Below are positions 1 to 12,719 of a stretch of 64,000 nucleotides of DNA, piece by piece. The translations under genes were made by a program, and so were the position numbers. Numbering within the stretch: position 1 is the first letter of the stretch; each line of letters opens with the position of its first letter. The notes beneath the pieces are model-generated. The model was not told the DNA's origin. It made no database searches and worked only from the letters and a program-made list of their open reading frames with translations. Origin of the DNA: Varroa destructor (Eukaryota; Arthropoda; Arachnida; Mesostigmata; Varroidae). The DNA is taken from NCBI RefSeq assembly GCF_002443255.2, contig NW_019211459.1:23887719-23951718 (forward strand). The letters are read 5' to 3'.

Positions 1-3000
1 AACAAAGGTGTTTAATTGGCTTTCAACGCAATGGGCACGGATCTTTTGTTCCGGAATAAACTCGTTAATCGATTGGTTAGAAAAAAAAGTTTTATCTCAT
101 TCAGGGATACCTTGAAACCTGACTCATTTATAGCTTCGGTTTCGGTCGCTTCACACGTTTAGTTCGCTTTCGATGAGTTTTTTTTTTTATGTGAGTCAGC
201 TAAGTACGTTTGCTTAAGCGGGGGATTTTAGCAGTATCGCTTGATATATCCGATCCTAATAACGGTTTCCAAACACAGAAGATTATTGCTGCGACAGTAA
301 TGTACCCTTAATTCTTGTCGTTACGTAAAATTACGAATACATTTTTGTTGCCGAGAATCACAAGTATGTCATGTAATGAACAATTCGCAACCGAAAGACG
401 TTCGTTTGGGAAGAGAACTTTTCAGCGCAACAAGATTAAGGGGCAGCTTTTCTCGTTTCTCCATTTTATGTGACGTTGTGATATTTGTTATAACACCTAC
501 CATTGTGATGCGTAAATAGCCATCGTAGGCGATAATTACAACTGAGCAAATTTAGAGTAAAAATCACAAAAAAAAAAAAACTATTTCAATGATTGAAAAA
601 AGTCAAGTAAATTGTTATAAAAGCATAATTGACTCGCCATTATTTTCTATGGACTATCTCTGCTAACGTGCCACTTAGCATTTTTAGACAAATATTGGAC
701 GCAACCTGCAACAGGTACGAGTACTGGTAAGTCGAGCAGGTACGACTCCAGTGGCCACGCTTCAGGCCGCAAAAGAGTCATAGTTGGTCCCTCCAATGGT
801 GCATAAATAAAACATAATTTGTGTAAACAAAGCAAATTATTATTATATCGATGAATAAATGGTGTAAGCATCACCATAGGCCATATACAGGGTGAAGGTC
901 AGAAAACGTATCTTTTGCTTGTTTTGTTTGAACGTAGGCCGACACTGAATATTTCAGGCTATTTCAGGTGCAAAATATTAACTATTCATACGTTTTCCGA
1001 ATCTCTAGTTTCCATAAAGTGGATTTGATCCGTAAAGATTTAAGCAAATCCAAGGCGAACACCTTCGCATTATCTTTAAATTGCCATCATCGCGTCAGCT
1101 ATCGAACACATCGACATGTCCATGTGACTACTGATAAACAGGGGGCGAGGGGCCGCAGTTGTTTTTGTCAGAAGGTGCGAATACTCAGCACAATTGTTAA
1201 TGATGATGATTATGATTTTCATTATGATCACTATCATCATGTTGAGATAGCATCATCGCATTCTAGTACGATTAATCGTTTCCGGCAGATCGTGCCGTCT
1301 CTACAGCGGCTAGAGGTTCTCGCGTAAAACATCCCGCCTCTTCGATTCATCTCTGTTGGACAGCGCTGATCAAGCAACAAATCCTGCGGCACTGGCTGTG
1401 TCGAACTGGCAGGCCGTTCAAAACGAACGGCCTGCCAGTTCCGAACGGTGGAGCGCTCTCAGTAGCGATAAGTCGGGCGCACGGTCCCCCACCCACCCCC
1501 TTCGCCCCGACCGCGCCAACGGAAGAGGATCTTTCTGGCGTCGAGTGTCATGTATATACATGCTTATAGATTAAGGGCTGGTGCCAGCATATTTTCGTGG
1601 GGTGTGTATAAGTCAGCTTTTGAAGAAAATAAAAGTAATCGGAAATCCGTTGAAGCGGAAAACACTTGAATGTTGCCATTCGTGATACTCTTAATTGTAT
1701 CAATATTGTGGGATGTAAAAATAACAACAAGACTTTAAGGAGAGAGATTCTGTTGATGATAACTTCCTTGAGCCGTAACCATGTATATGATAAGATAAAG
1801 TGATTGAACCTGAATCCGCTCGCTGTGACTGGCGTTTTCCCAGTATTATTTGGCTTTTCACAAAACAGGAAGGACTCAGAGGATCCACTCATCGATTCCA
1901 GCGCGCTGCGAATTTTGGTAAATATACGCTACTGTGAGCCATCGTGACCTGTGAATGAGGCAATAATCTGAGCTTGATTTGAATTACAATGTCGATGTTG
2001 TTATTTTTCTTATGGGTCTCTACAATAAAGTTCATTGCGAACAACTAAACGTGTGTGTGTGTGTGTGTAATATCCCATCAGAGCTTCGAGCCCTACCTGA
2101 CAAGCCAATAAAGACAGTATTTAATATGCGACCGTGAAACGAATATCTTAGTTACAACGCTAAACCATCGTGCCGAGTAGCATCACACGCTAAGTATGAA
2201 ACTTTTACATATGATTGAAGTTGATCAGCGAAAATTGGAACTTTACTTGCCGTGGACGGCATGTAGCTGCCAGCTTCAAGAGAAGAGCAATGATGACGAT
2301 GATTGAACTTTTGAACATCTGCCTGTATGGAAGCTAGCTCAATCTTAATTTGCTAATTCATGTGAATGTTATATTAAGTATGTAATGACTATAGGCCTTA
2401 TTTTTAAAGGCTCTATGACTGACTCCAGAAATTGTACTCGACCGTCTCGCCACACTTAGAAGTAAATTGTGATTAAGTGTACGATTGGGCCTCTGCAAGG
2501 AATAGCGGGGCTCATCTTTTTGGGTGCTCTGCCATGGTAACTATGATTAACAAGCATGCTGCTCTACTGATTCAAATTTCGGCGTTGGCAAAAATTACTA
2601 CCAGGCAATAACAATAAGGGAAACAAGAAAGATAGGATATTATTATCTAGGTTAATAGATGCTTGAATGGTTACTGCGTCGTTTCATCGGTCTGTTGGAG
2701 AAACCCTACACAAATTTGGAAAGACTTATTCCAGCCAGGCTCCTAATGGAGGCACGTTCTTGATGCTATATCTAAAAATAGATGCCATACAATGCAATCT
2801 AAAATACATATAATGGAAAATTGCTAGTGCTAAAAAGTATTGACTGCAGTAGCAGCGGACAAACCAACCATGACTGGCTCTTCTGGTAAACAGGAGCTAC
2901 CTTGCAAATGTACACCGCCGACCTTAAAATCTATGCAGAACTATTCCCTTATAAAATTAGGCTTTTCATTCAAAAAGGTTTGTGTGACGTCTCCACCCGG

Positions 3001-4898
3001 TATATGACCAATTCGATGGTGTTGAGGGTCCCAAAGTGTGCAGTTGTTGAAACAACAAGTTACTGCCGAAGCAGCTTTCTAGGAAGATCCAGATGTGAGG
3101 TTTAATAAGGACCGTTCCTTGGATATATAGTTTCATACTTGGGATTTCATTTGTGCAGAACATGGCTTAATATATTCGACTCCGAATAAATACATCGAGG
3201 ACACGTAAGAGTTTCTTTTTGGCCAAAATGGTGCTCTTTTTTTCCTAGGAAAATTGGTAAAAAGATCATCCTGTGGAAGCGGCACTTTGCGCGGTAGCAT
3301 CGCTCTTACTAACATTTGTTATTATCAGCACGGTCTACGGATATTCAAATTTTCAATGAACTTACTCAAATTCACAAACTTTGTGACTTAAACCTTGTTA
3401 GAAAAAAAATTTGGGGAGCCCTTCTCAATCTAATTCCCTGACCTTCGTTCAAGACCTGCGCTGACGACAGTATCCATCTAAGTTGTGTTATACGTTACAT
3501 CTTTGCCAATAAAGAAAATGCTTTCACCATATTGTACATCGAAGCTTGCCAGATGTGGCGCGTTCCTTGTTCTGCGCTGTCGGTCCAATTAGTTTTATGA
3601 AACAGACGAGTCAGTTTAGACCTTGATAAGAGCAGGCATACTGTCACAAAAGAAGCATGCCTTGTAGCTTCTATCGTCAAGAAAGATCGATCTTCCATTT
3701 TATGTCAGAATCAATCGTAAAACATGGAGCCCATAATAATTTATGGGCTTCGATGAACCCCATTAGATGCAAATCTTCATCTAACTGAAATATTTGACAC
3801 GGCGCTACGAAACAGGAATTGATATATCTACGAAGCGCTCTGAAGGTACTAAATATTTCCTTATTAATAAATTATTATTAAAATAAATTATATAACATTA
3901 AAGCATGCCATTATCCCGAATGGATGTGAGAAAAACGCTGGGGGTGTCACAGAGGTATCAGGGCGGTGTAGGCAATCACGACATGACATAATGAAGACAA
4001 TGATAGCAGTGAAGTACTGCTCACTCAGATTATTATAGCAGTTTTTTTCTGTAACAGATTTCTTGTTTGATACCCACGATGTTGTCACCGGGTGCATAAT
4101 ACTAAGTTATAAAACCTGCAAACAACGTGGTCAGTTGGCAATTTACTGGAATGTAGCGGGTGCAGTCACCTTCAAAAGGCTATAGTTACGAACAGATACA
4201 GATACGGTTACAGGAAGCAGAAAGAGAAGGAAAAATGGTGCATGCATTTTTCAATGAATTTGAGAACTCTGTTACGATTCGGACATGTTATCATACAACA
4301 GCCATGCAGGCACAGACGATTACTCAAGCTTAACTTCGGCCTGATTGCTTAAAACAATATTTCTCAAGCTATTCGTACTGATGAGTACACACGGCGATAT
4401 TATATATAAAATACACAGGTATGTGTTTGTTTTGTTAATCTGGGCTAAGCAGTGACGCAACATGTCTGGGTCGACGTGTGACTGTAATAGGTTTCCACGT
4501 TGTCCGCCTATTCTCTTTGATGGCCTATTCTCGTTATCTAAATCTAAGAACAGCCGTTTTTTGCGATTCGTTTCTCACGTCATAGCTAGCAACTAATAAC
4601 TAGATCAGGCTAAATCACTTATTTTACCGAAATAAAGTCATTCCAATAGAAAATTTGCTTATCAGCACTAATAGATTTCGGCCTACTTTAGCTAGACGTT
4701 AAAAATGACTGCTGTCAAATACGGCGTGGCGGATGCTTTCGAGAAATACGTACACTTCAAAATATAGACTAGAACGAACAAAAAAATAAATAGAACGAGC
4801 ACGTGTGAAGCGAGTTTTCAATTAGATTACAAGGTACAGGATAAAAGAGGGACCCGCTTATAACTTATGAATCTAAAACGGTTTTTATTAAAGAAAAG
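1..4898. other. Noncoding stretch, no supported gene
   Basis: AT-rich DNA with poly-A/T runs, a GT microsatellite near 2051-2068 and only short scattered open frames with amino-acid composition like chance ORFs. A 119-codon open frame at 968-1327 reads partly through His/Asp-rich simple sequence and does not look coding. The only structured item seen is the hairpin at 1403-1441. Confidence 0.6.
1403..1441. repeat. Perfect 17-bp inverted repeat with 5-nt loop
   Basis: The left arm (1403-1419, beginning GAACTGGCAGG) is exactly complementary to the right arm (1425-1441), around the loop AAAAC. The stem is GC-rich in an AT-rich setting and lies in a locally GC-rich patch (about 1370-1540). No family was recognised. 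It could be the compact core of a foldback element, a small-RNA hairpin or a transposon-end fusion. Confidence 0.9.
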
Positions 4899-5127
4899 AT
4901 GCCCTGGACGACTAAACGCCTGACGTCGATAATCAGGTATGAAGAAAGGCCAGCTTCGATTGACCTGATCGCTTCATATATTATCGACTTGATTTGTGTG
5001 TCGGGTCGGAAACTGTCTTCTAAGAAGAGAGTATTGCCGAAAATCTTACCGATTATGTTAGATGCTACTAAATTTCTAAACTATCTATCGAACCATGGCA
5101 TCAACATGTCGAATGCGGTCAAACTGT
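4899..5127 (+). CDS. Candidate coding exon, unrecognised
   Basis: The frame is open from the ATG at 4899 for about 76 codons. It runs into a good donor-like sequence (AACT|GTAAGT, exon end near 5127), after which the frame stops. The predicted segment is leucine/isoleucine- and lysine-rich and reads like amphipathic helices (for example KKRVLPKILPIMLD). A matching downstream exon was not established; the acceptor-like ctgcag near 5315 is followed directly by TAA. It loosely resembles in style the small gene at 31.2-31.6 kb. Function unknown; it may be a chance ORF. Confidence 0.25.
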
Positions 5128-5129
5128 AA

Positions 5130-8100
5130 GTTTTTACCTAAAAGCATCTGTGCTTTTATTTGGGCGAATTATTCAAGGTGGCTGAATCTTAGACACGCTC
5201 TCTATATGAAAATTCAACTTTAAGATGCTAAATCTGACCTGAATCTAAGGCTAGTAATGTTGCTTCCTTTAAAATCAGTAACTGAATATTTTCGAGATAT
5301 CTAGCCATATCTGCAGTAAATTGTCCAACTTCAATTAAAGCACTTATGATGACCAAAGCAGTTTTAAAAGTCTGAAAAGCTTGTAGAGTTATGAATTAAA
5401 ACGCTGGTGGATTACTTATTAAGGACGCGTTTACCATTTACCTACTATGTAGTATACAATATGATTGAGATCGCTCGTAGCCCGACCTTGTCTTGCTCTG
5501 CGGACCATTGAATTGACTGCATATCTGCGAAAACATCAGATCTGACTAGACCCATCCTTATCGAAAGCAAATATTAGCGTTTGTCTACATTTAAGTGGAC
5601 GTTTTTTTGCTTCTATATTTATGTACCTATACCATATCATTGTCAGTATATAATAAAAATTGCTCGAGGAACTTGTGGTAGATGAAAGCTGTTATACCTA
5701 GTCGAACCTGTCGGAAGCAGATACCTTATTTACTAACAAGCAGGCGCACATTTTACGTCAAGATATACATGTATGGTCTCGTATGCCCAGAGTAGGGTCC
5801 TCTGCCCAATGTTATCCATATTTGGCTTCATGGAATGTTTGTGCTGTGAAAGCTTGCTTAATATACTAACATGCCTGTATACTAAGGAAGTTAAACAATT
5901 CGAACTGAAGCCATTACTTTTTACGTCGCAAGAAAACAACAAGGCAACGTAGCAACATTATATACAGATATTTTTTTTTTTCGAGCTGATCAAATTTAAA
6001 TAATGAAATAGTTACGAGTACACGCTAATGATTCTGATCGTACCTGACAGAATTTTCGAGACGTGGTTAGACAAAACATTATAATATTCTAATGCCGAAC
6101 GAATCTTCGGCGTTTGAGTGTGAGAGCTTTGCATAATATGGGAGTTAGTGGATATGGTCTGAAGGGTTTTGCAGCATCTATTGGATAGGTGCGAGATGGA
6201 AAACTTATTCAATGACGAGAGCCACGATGTCGCGAGGAAAATTACCAGATAGCTAGAAGTAGTAGTGACCACCGTAAGTATTGGTTAATGATTACGTTAT
6301 GCTGTCTTTTCTGCTTTATTAATATGCTCCATGTACACGCTTAATTAAAATATATAACGTTGTATTTTTGTCGGTGTCCTTTTCTTATTAGTACACTAGT
6401 TCAATTTTATTCTTATAGAAACTTGTTCAATTCAAGAGAAATGTTTCGTCTGCTCCTATAGCATCTGAACGTAAAATGTGTATAGAGAATCCTGTTAACG
6501 CATGGTTGTAACTCTTCGAATAAAATCATCAGGCATCTGACTTACTGAAAACTAATTGTAGCGTTTATTTAGGCTAAGAAGTGTTAAAAAAAAGACTAGA
6601 TTTTCCAAAGGAACTTTTGCCTCAAACGCCTACGTTTGGCGGCTACATTTGAAAAACTTCGTCATTTATATCGAACTTAATCGTCCGTAAATTGGATAAT
6701 AATATCAATCACAATAACGGGATTGAATTGCTATAACGGTATTTGTTTGACGTGAACATGAAATGATGATAGCCGTGCGCAGATCATTTGAAAAGTTATG
6801 AGTTAAAAAAATGTTTGATAAGCTAGGCATGAATAATGTCTCGATAGGAGCTTTGAGTATATAACAACATTTATACGAAGACGACAAAGCCATTCATTTG
6901 ATGAAATAATGAAATTTTCAGTTTAGTATATATATATATATGAAACATATCCGTTACGATTGTAGTCAGTAGGCATCGGAGGGCAGTATGGACGTTTACC
7001 CAGTATGAGCTCTACAAACTAGCGACAGGCCTCCGCAATATTGTAAAAATAATAATCGACTAATGATACAATCCCCCAGGCTTCAGTCTGTTTCACGCCC
7101 ATTTTGTATTACCAAGATTCGAATGAAAATTCAGATACTAGACCTTATAAAAATTGCGCTTACGCGCTCGAAAAACCTAAAACTGCTTTATGAGTCGCCT
7201 ATGCAACGCTTGTTGTTTCTGGAGGATGAAAAACCAAAAAAAAAAAATCAGAACCCGAACAAATCATTCTATATGGATATATATATATATATTTTTTGAT
7301 ACAAATGAGGGTTTCATGCAAGGAAGCATACGTTCTTTGTTACCGAAAATGCTTTTTTCTTTTCGAGATTCAGGTGCATACAATTTATGTAGGTACACAT
7401 AGGGCTGTCTATAGAAGAAAAGGCGTTGAAACGTCTTCGGCCATCGTACAACACGTCTTCATGGTTAGAGTAAAAGAAAAAGATGCCGTACTTCGCAACT
7501 CAATTGGCAGGACTGTCTTTTCTTGTACTTCGCGCTGCCGTAGCTGGCGCCCCATTCTCACTGCGACCGCAGTTCCTTTTAAGGTTACTGTTCGTACGCG
7601 ACAGTCATGTTACTGAACCCTAAACGTTTGAGTGTATATTTGTCAGTACACGACATAAGCCACTAGCTGATCCGCAAACCTACAAAGAACAACTTGAACA
7701 CATGGACTATCTTAGATACAACCTATCGGTTTCATGGAGCCATTTTAGATTGGTTGTTTGAATTAAGAAATGTTCTATATAATAGAACTGTTCTATGTAG
7801 TATAGCGTGTAAGCTAAAGCGTGCTATACGTACACGCCTGTTTAATAGCTGGATACGTCGTCCCTGTTTGCTATAGTTTTTTTCGATGTTCGTCACAAGG
7901 GTTCACACACTGTTCAGGAGAATAGGGCTAGTTATAGCCGTTATTCCACATGTCGTTCCATTCATTATAGATTGATATCGTTTCGCCAATGGTATCTTTC
8001 TACCTGCCACCAGCTGCTATTATTTAGTACTTGACGTGTTCTTTTGGCAAAGCTGATTTACACGCCCCACCAAATTCAATAGTGTCAGTCAATGAAGTAC

Positions 8101-11100
8101 AATCATTGCATTTGTTGGTTTTCTAACTAAATTATTATTAGTGTTCGTATTATAATATAAAGCTTCTGTTTGCATTCTGTAGCGTCTGGTCTCGAACCTT
8201 TTATTTAGCCTATAACGAGAACGACTATTTATGTAACTTCGTGAGTTCCGTTATCTTCACTTGAAAACGTATCCGAATCCATTATAGGATGAACTGGCAC
8301 TCAGTGCAGAATGCCAAGAGTGCTGTTGTCACAGTGGCTAAGTAGAACGTGATTCTTTGCATGCTGTTACAAAAGCTATAGTGAGAAGTAAGGTTATTGT
8401 TCATCTCCTATAATGTAATATTTTCCACAATTCAACGGAGTCCACAGAACAAGCTTGTATATCGATGCAGTTGTTGCATGGGTCATCCTCCCGTCTAGGC
8501 CAGAACATAAAACATATATACCCATCGATTCAATATGTAATGCTAGATAATACGACGACTGCTTATAGATTGCTCTTTAGTAAACTATTTATCTAGAGTT
8601 TTACTTTTACTTGGGTTAGTACATAGTTTCGGCGAGGTTACAAAAATAATTAGGCACCATGATGTAGCTGAATGTATAGAGATATGACTGCAATGACTTT
8701 TTAAAATAAAATTAGACCTTTTTCTAGTACCAAACACATTGTATGTTACATTAGCTTATTCTAAACCCAATTAGGTTTGGGTGCTGACCGAGGGCAAATT
8801 AGCGCAGCTTCAGTTAGAAAAGGAAGTCAAAGGAATACGTGTTATTATATTAAAAAGCACTGTTTATAACAACTTTACTTCACTAAATTTGGCCGCTCTC
8901 AATAGCTTAGTGGCCTGCCATCTCTAGTACTGGCCGTGTGTGTTTTACACAATACATTCCATATCTAAGCATTTAAAGTGGTTTGCACCTTCTTCACGCT
9001 GTCAGCTCTGCCTACAGGGGCCCCCTTGCCACCATGCTCAGTCAGTTCAAAGCCGACGATGTTTCGCGCCAAAGCAGGCCAAAACACAGGGCAGTAGGCC
9101 TGCAACTGTTTATATAGCCTTTGTTAATCAAAGGACCCGTCCAATCCGCCTTTTTATTTGAAGTTAGCGCAGACCGAGCCGACAGCGGCTAGCAGTAATA
9201 CTGCTTCCTAATTAGTTCGGTTTTTGTTTAGAATTAGTTCTTTTAGAGTTTTTGTTTAGAGTTAGGGATGCCACTACCTTGAAAAAGTATGCTGTGACTT
9301 TGTATCTACTGTTTAACTGTGGTTCACTACCTCATCTCAACGTTGTTGTTGTCAACTTATTGATACCCCAAGAGCAAATAAGAGAGGGCAACTTAGAAAA
9401 GGAGAGAGCACGGAGTTATTTATTATTCACTTCTCACTTATAATTCTCTACTGGAGCCCAAATATAACGAGAACGGGGCACTTGCAAGCTCCCTGTATAC
9501 GGAACCCTTCCTCTGGCATCTGTATGTATACAATTGAGCGTTCGAACTTCGGAAAATGACTCCAACCGAAATTGATGACCACGTTCAACACAAACTTTTA
9601 GGTGAGTATGCTTAAAAGCACATTTATTGTCACTAACGTTTATGAATTTGTCAGCGGACAAAGGTAGTTTGCCGTGGCTGGCGCAAATCGAGTGGGTGAC
9701 GGATGTTAAGATCAGTTAAGGCAGTCCACTTGATTTTTTTAACAATAACTTAACCGTATCACAAAAGCAAAGTGAACGACCTTATGATTGGCTTTTTAGG
9801 CTGCATTCAACGACTTTATAGATTTTTTTCAAAAGATTTTGCCTCTTGGCTACGCCATCAGAATTGACAATAAAATAGGACAAGTTAGAGGAGAGCGCCT
9901 TTGATGGTGCAGTAGACTCGATGAGTTCTATAAATCCGTGGCTTGGTCTACCTAATGAGATTTCGTGTTTTATTCTATTTTGAGCGTGTGTTTGTAGCCT
10001 TTCAAATAAAGTCAGTGTGCCGTAGAACATAATATAAACATGTAGGATAAAAGCAATACACGAGATTCCCATTCGAAAATGTTTCGCTAAAGACCAAATA
10101 AAGAACAATTTTATGAGTTATCTAACTATTGGCACTTCAGTGTGCAAATGACGAACAGGAGCACAAATGCATTTGCGTCATAGATATACCGACTTTTTTT
10201 CTGAGAGATAGAGGTATACGCTCTATATATTCGATATTAGCCATTGAGAGTGTTTACTTTTATCTCTGTAGTGTCTTATCTTGAAGGCGATAATGTTAAA
10301 ATCAAAGAATGCTTCTTTGGTCCACAACTTAGTGATACAAAAAAAGTTTGACGTTGAAAGCCTCTTGGCATGAAATATGATTTTAGCTCTGGCACATAAC
10401 ATACATTAACGTAACGAATATAAGATGTGAATCCAATTTATTCAATTAAAAAAATAACCATGCCTTTATTACACGTTGCTGGTTGAATATACACGTCCGC
10501 AGCAAGAATTGTTTAATAATAAATAGACTAAATAGTTTGATTTGCCTTTTTCTGTAGACCTATGCCTCTAGGTCCTAATAAACAGTAATCATCTAGTACA
10601 AACTTAGCGAGGCGCACCTAGATGATACTGTTTGAACGAATATAGAATACGACTCCACTGTGTTCGGTATCGTAAATGCACATCTATTTCAGGGTTTTAT
10701 ACTCTCAAAACGTGAAATAAGCTGCCGAAGCTGTATCTTGTTCCGAATTTCCAAGCCGATCTATAGCTGGATAATTAGCTATAGCTCGAGAGGGTGAGGG
10801 GAGCGTATTCTTAAAACGTATACCATAATCCCTATGTAAAAGTCGTGCTTACCCCGTATTGCCACATAATTTTCCTCTCGTTGAACATTCCCTTAAATGC
10901 ATGATAATTTACGATTGCGACAGGTCGTACTAAATTTGCTTAGATTAAATGTAACTAAAGAATAACAATTGACGAAGAAGCAAAATTTTTGAATTACAAT
11001 ATGTACAATATTTCTGCTCATATGACCTTAACGTACAGTTAATGTTACATAAACAAATTCGTTCTTTATCTCAATCTTTCTCTTAAAGGGAAATTTCAAT

Positions 11101-12340
11101 TTCGGGTAGTATAATTTACCAATATGGAAATTTCTTCTAATCCTGACGCAATCATTGTTTCATAGTCGCGAAAAAAATCTGGACATCCGAGAAATAATTT
11201 GTTTTTCAGGTGTTGCCAGCAATTGAGTCGTGTATAGAGCACAAAATGGCAGAGACTGCGCTCTACCAGATAGGTACCGACGGCAAACCATTTTGGTCTG
11301 ATCCATATTGTATATTTCCTTTGCATCTGTATAATTGGCTCTGGAAGCTTTATATTCCCTTGAATGAACGCCTTTGTTTTTATCTTATTTTTATATTTTA
11401 TTCGGACTCCCATCAATTTGTTAATGCTACGACCTTTTTAATAAGTAACTCTGTTACAGCTTCACCTCGATGCGTTCCCCGAAGTTGTTTTTTGTGACAG
11501 TTAAAATCGTTTGGCATGCTTAGTAAACTAGGACAGAGGTAGTGAACTCTTTACTAACGTAGATGGGTAAATCCATAGAAATACTTGTGAAACGAAGGGC
11601 CTGTATGTAAGTTACTGCGGGACATATGAACACATATGCATAGTCTTAAGAGAAGAATACAGAGGATCTCAGAGTATTAGAAGTTTCGGATCGTACTCAC
11701 TTCGTAGTATTCTAGCTATCCATAGCGAGGTTGTTGTTCAACGCGTTTGCTGCATCAGCAACAATTCAGGAGGTTCGCTTCCTGTACCGTGGCGTATGTC
11801 AAGCTTGGGTACTAACCTTTTGCTTAAAAACTAGATCAAATTATATCCTTGTTTTCGTGCAATATTTTTTGAAGGTGTTCTTACTTGACTGCCTTTTCTT
11901 TTTGTTTGACAACCTATGAAAAAATAATTAAAATTAAATTTATTATAGTATTTTACACATTTTTTTAAAACGAAAGGATTGCCTGTGGATTTTTTACAGT
12001 TACATACATCGCAGTCTGTCCGTATAAGGTATTCATGCAGTATTACGAATTGGTCAAAAAAAAGCTAATAAACCCACAAAGGAATTGTCCTTGAAACTTA
12101 AAAGTTGGGCATAATATGCTGTAAACATATAAAAAATTGTGAACTGTTGGCCTTTCTATCCGAAAAGTTACTGCATAACGACCACTTTTGCTATAGATAA
12201 TACTTGTAACAGGCTTAAAAAAGGGGACCAGGTCAAAACAGTCAATCTCCAGCCGAAATTTCTTTCTCTCACATTTACTTTTTCCTTTGCTCTCTAACGC
12301 CCAAAGTCATATGGTACCATGTTACTCTTCCGTACCTGCT
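5130..12340. other. Noncoding stretch, no supported gene
   Basis: AT-rich intergenic or intronic DNA. It contains short TA tracts (near 6929-6940 and 7276-7291) and a short duplicated TTTTTGTTTAGA motif (9221-9232 and 9249-9260). A possible 62-nt exon (11210-11271) lies between a pyrimidine-rich acceptor (ttgtttttcag) and a GTACCG donor. No conserved protein was recognised. Confidence 0.5.
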
Positions 12341-12488
12341 TTCCTTAAATGAGTAATCTAACAAAGCAGCCGAACGCTCTGGTCAACCAGGAACGCTACT
12401 CGGAATTGAAGTGCTATAGAGAGATATACGCTCGCCGACGGTTTGAGAATAACAACCGCCTCGCGTTCAGTAGCTTAACGCGCCGAAC

Positions 12489-12710
12489 TCATTTCCGCAT
12501 CACTTTTGAAAAATATGTTTTTAATAATTCTATAAGCTGCGACCAATCCGCTGCTGCGACAGATGAATTTTCTTGGCTACAATCGATCATGCATTTGACG
12601 TTCACCTGATCTACTGCGGCCGTAAACAAGTTCGGAGCTCGGCTTCTTCGTCCGTCGAGTTCGTTAGATCTTTCTACGAAGCTTTTGGAACAATTTGCTG
12701 CGACGGACAA
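12489..12710 (-). CDS. Weak candidate coding segment, unrecognised
   Basis: A 12349-12720 patch is visibly richer in G and C than its surroundings and is open on both strands. On the minus strand about 73 codons read toward a stop near 12489, with a helical, Glu/Lys-containing C-terminal part (SQLIELLKTYFSKVMRK). On the plus strand 86 codons are open from 12349. An acceptor-like cag lies just upstream of the minus frame. Base composition is the main support; no family was recognised and the strand is not certain. Confidence 0.2.
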   Translation of the reverse strand: MSVAANCSKSFVERSNELDGRRSRAPNLFTAAVDQVNVKCMIDCSQENSSVAAADWSQLIELLKTYFSKVMRK

Positions 12711-12719
12711 CGTCTTCTG

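Noticed and set aside
968..1327. 119-codon plus-strand open frame
   Set aside because: Composition is chance-like and part of it reads through GATGATGATTATGAT-type simple sequence; no splice logic or family match.
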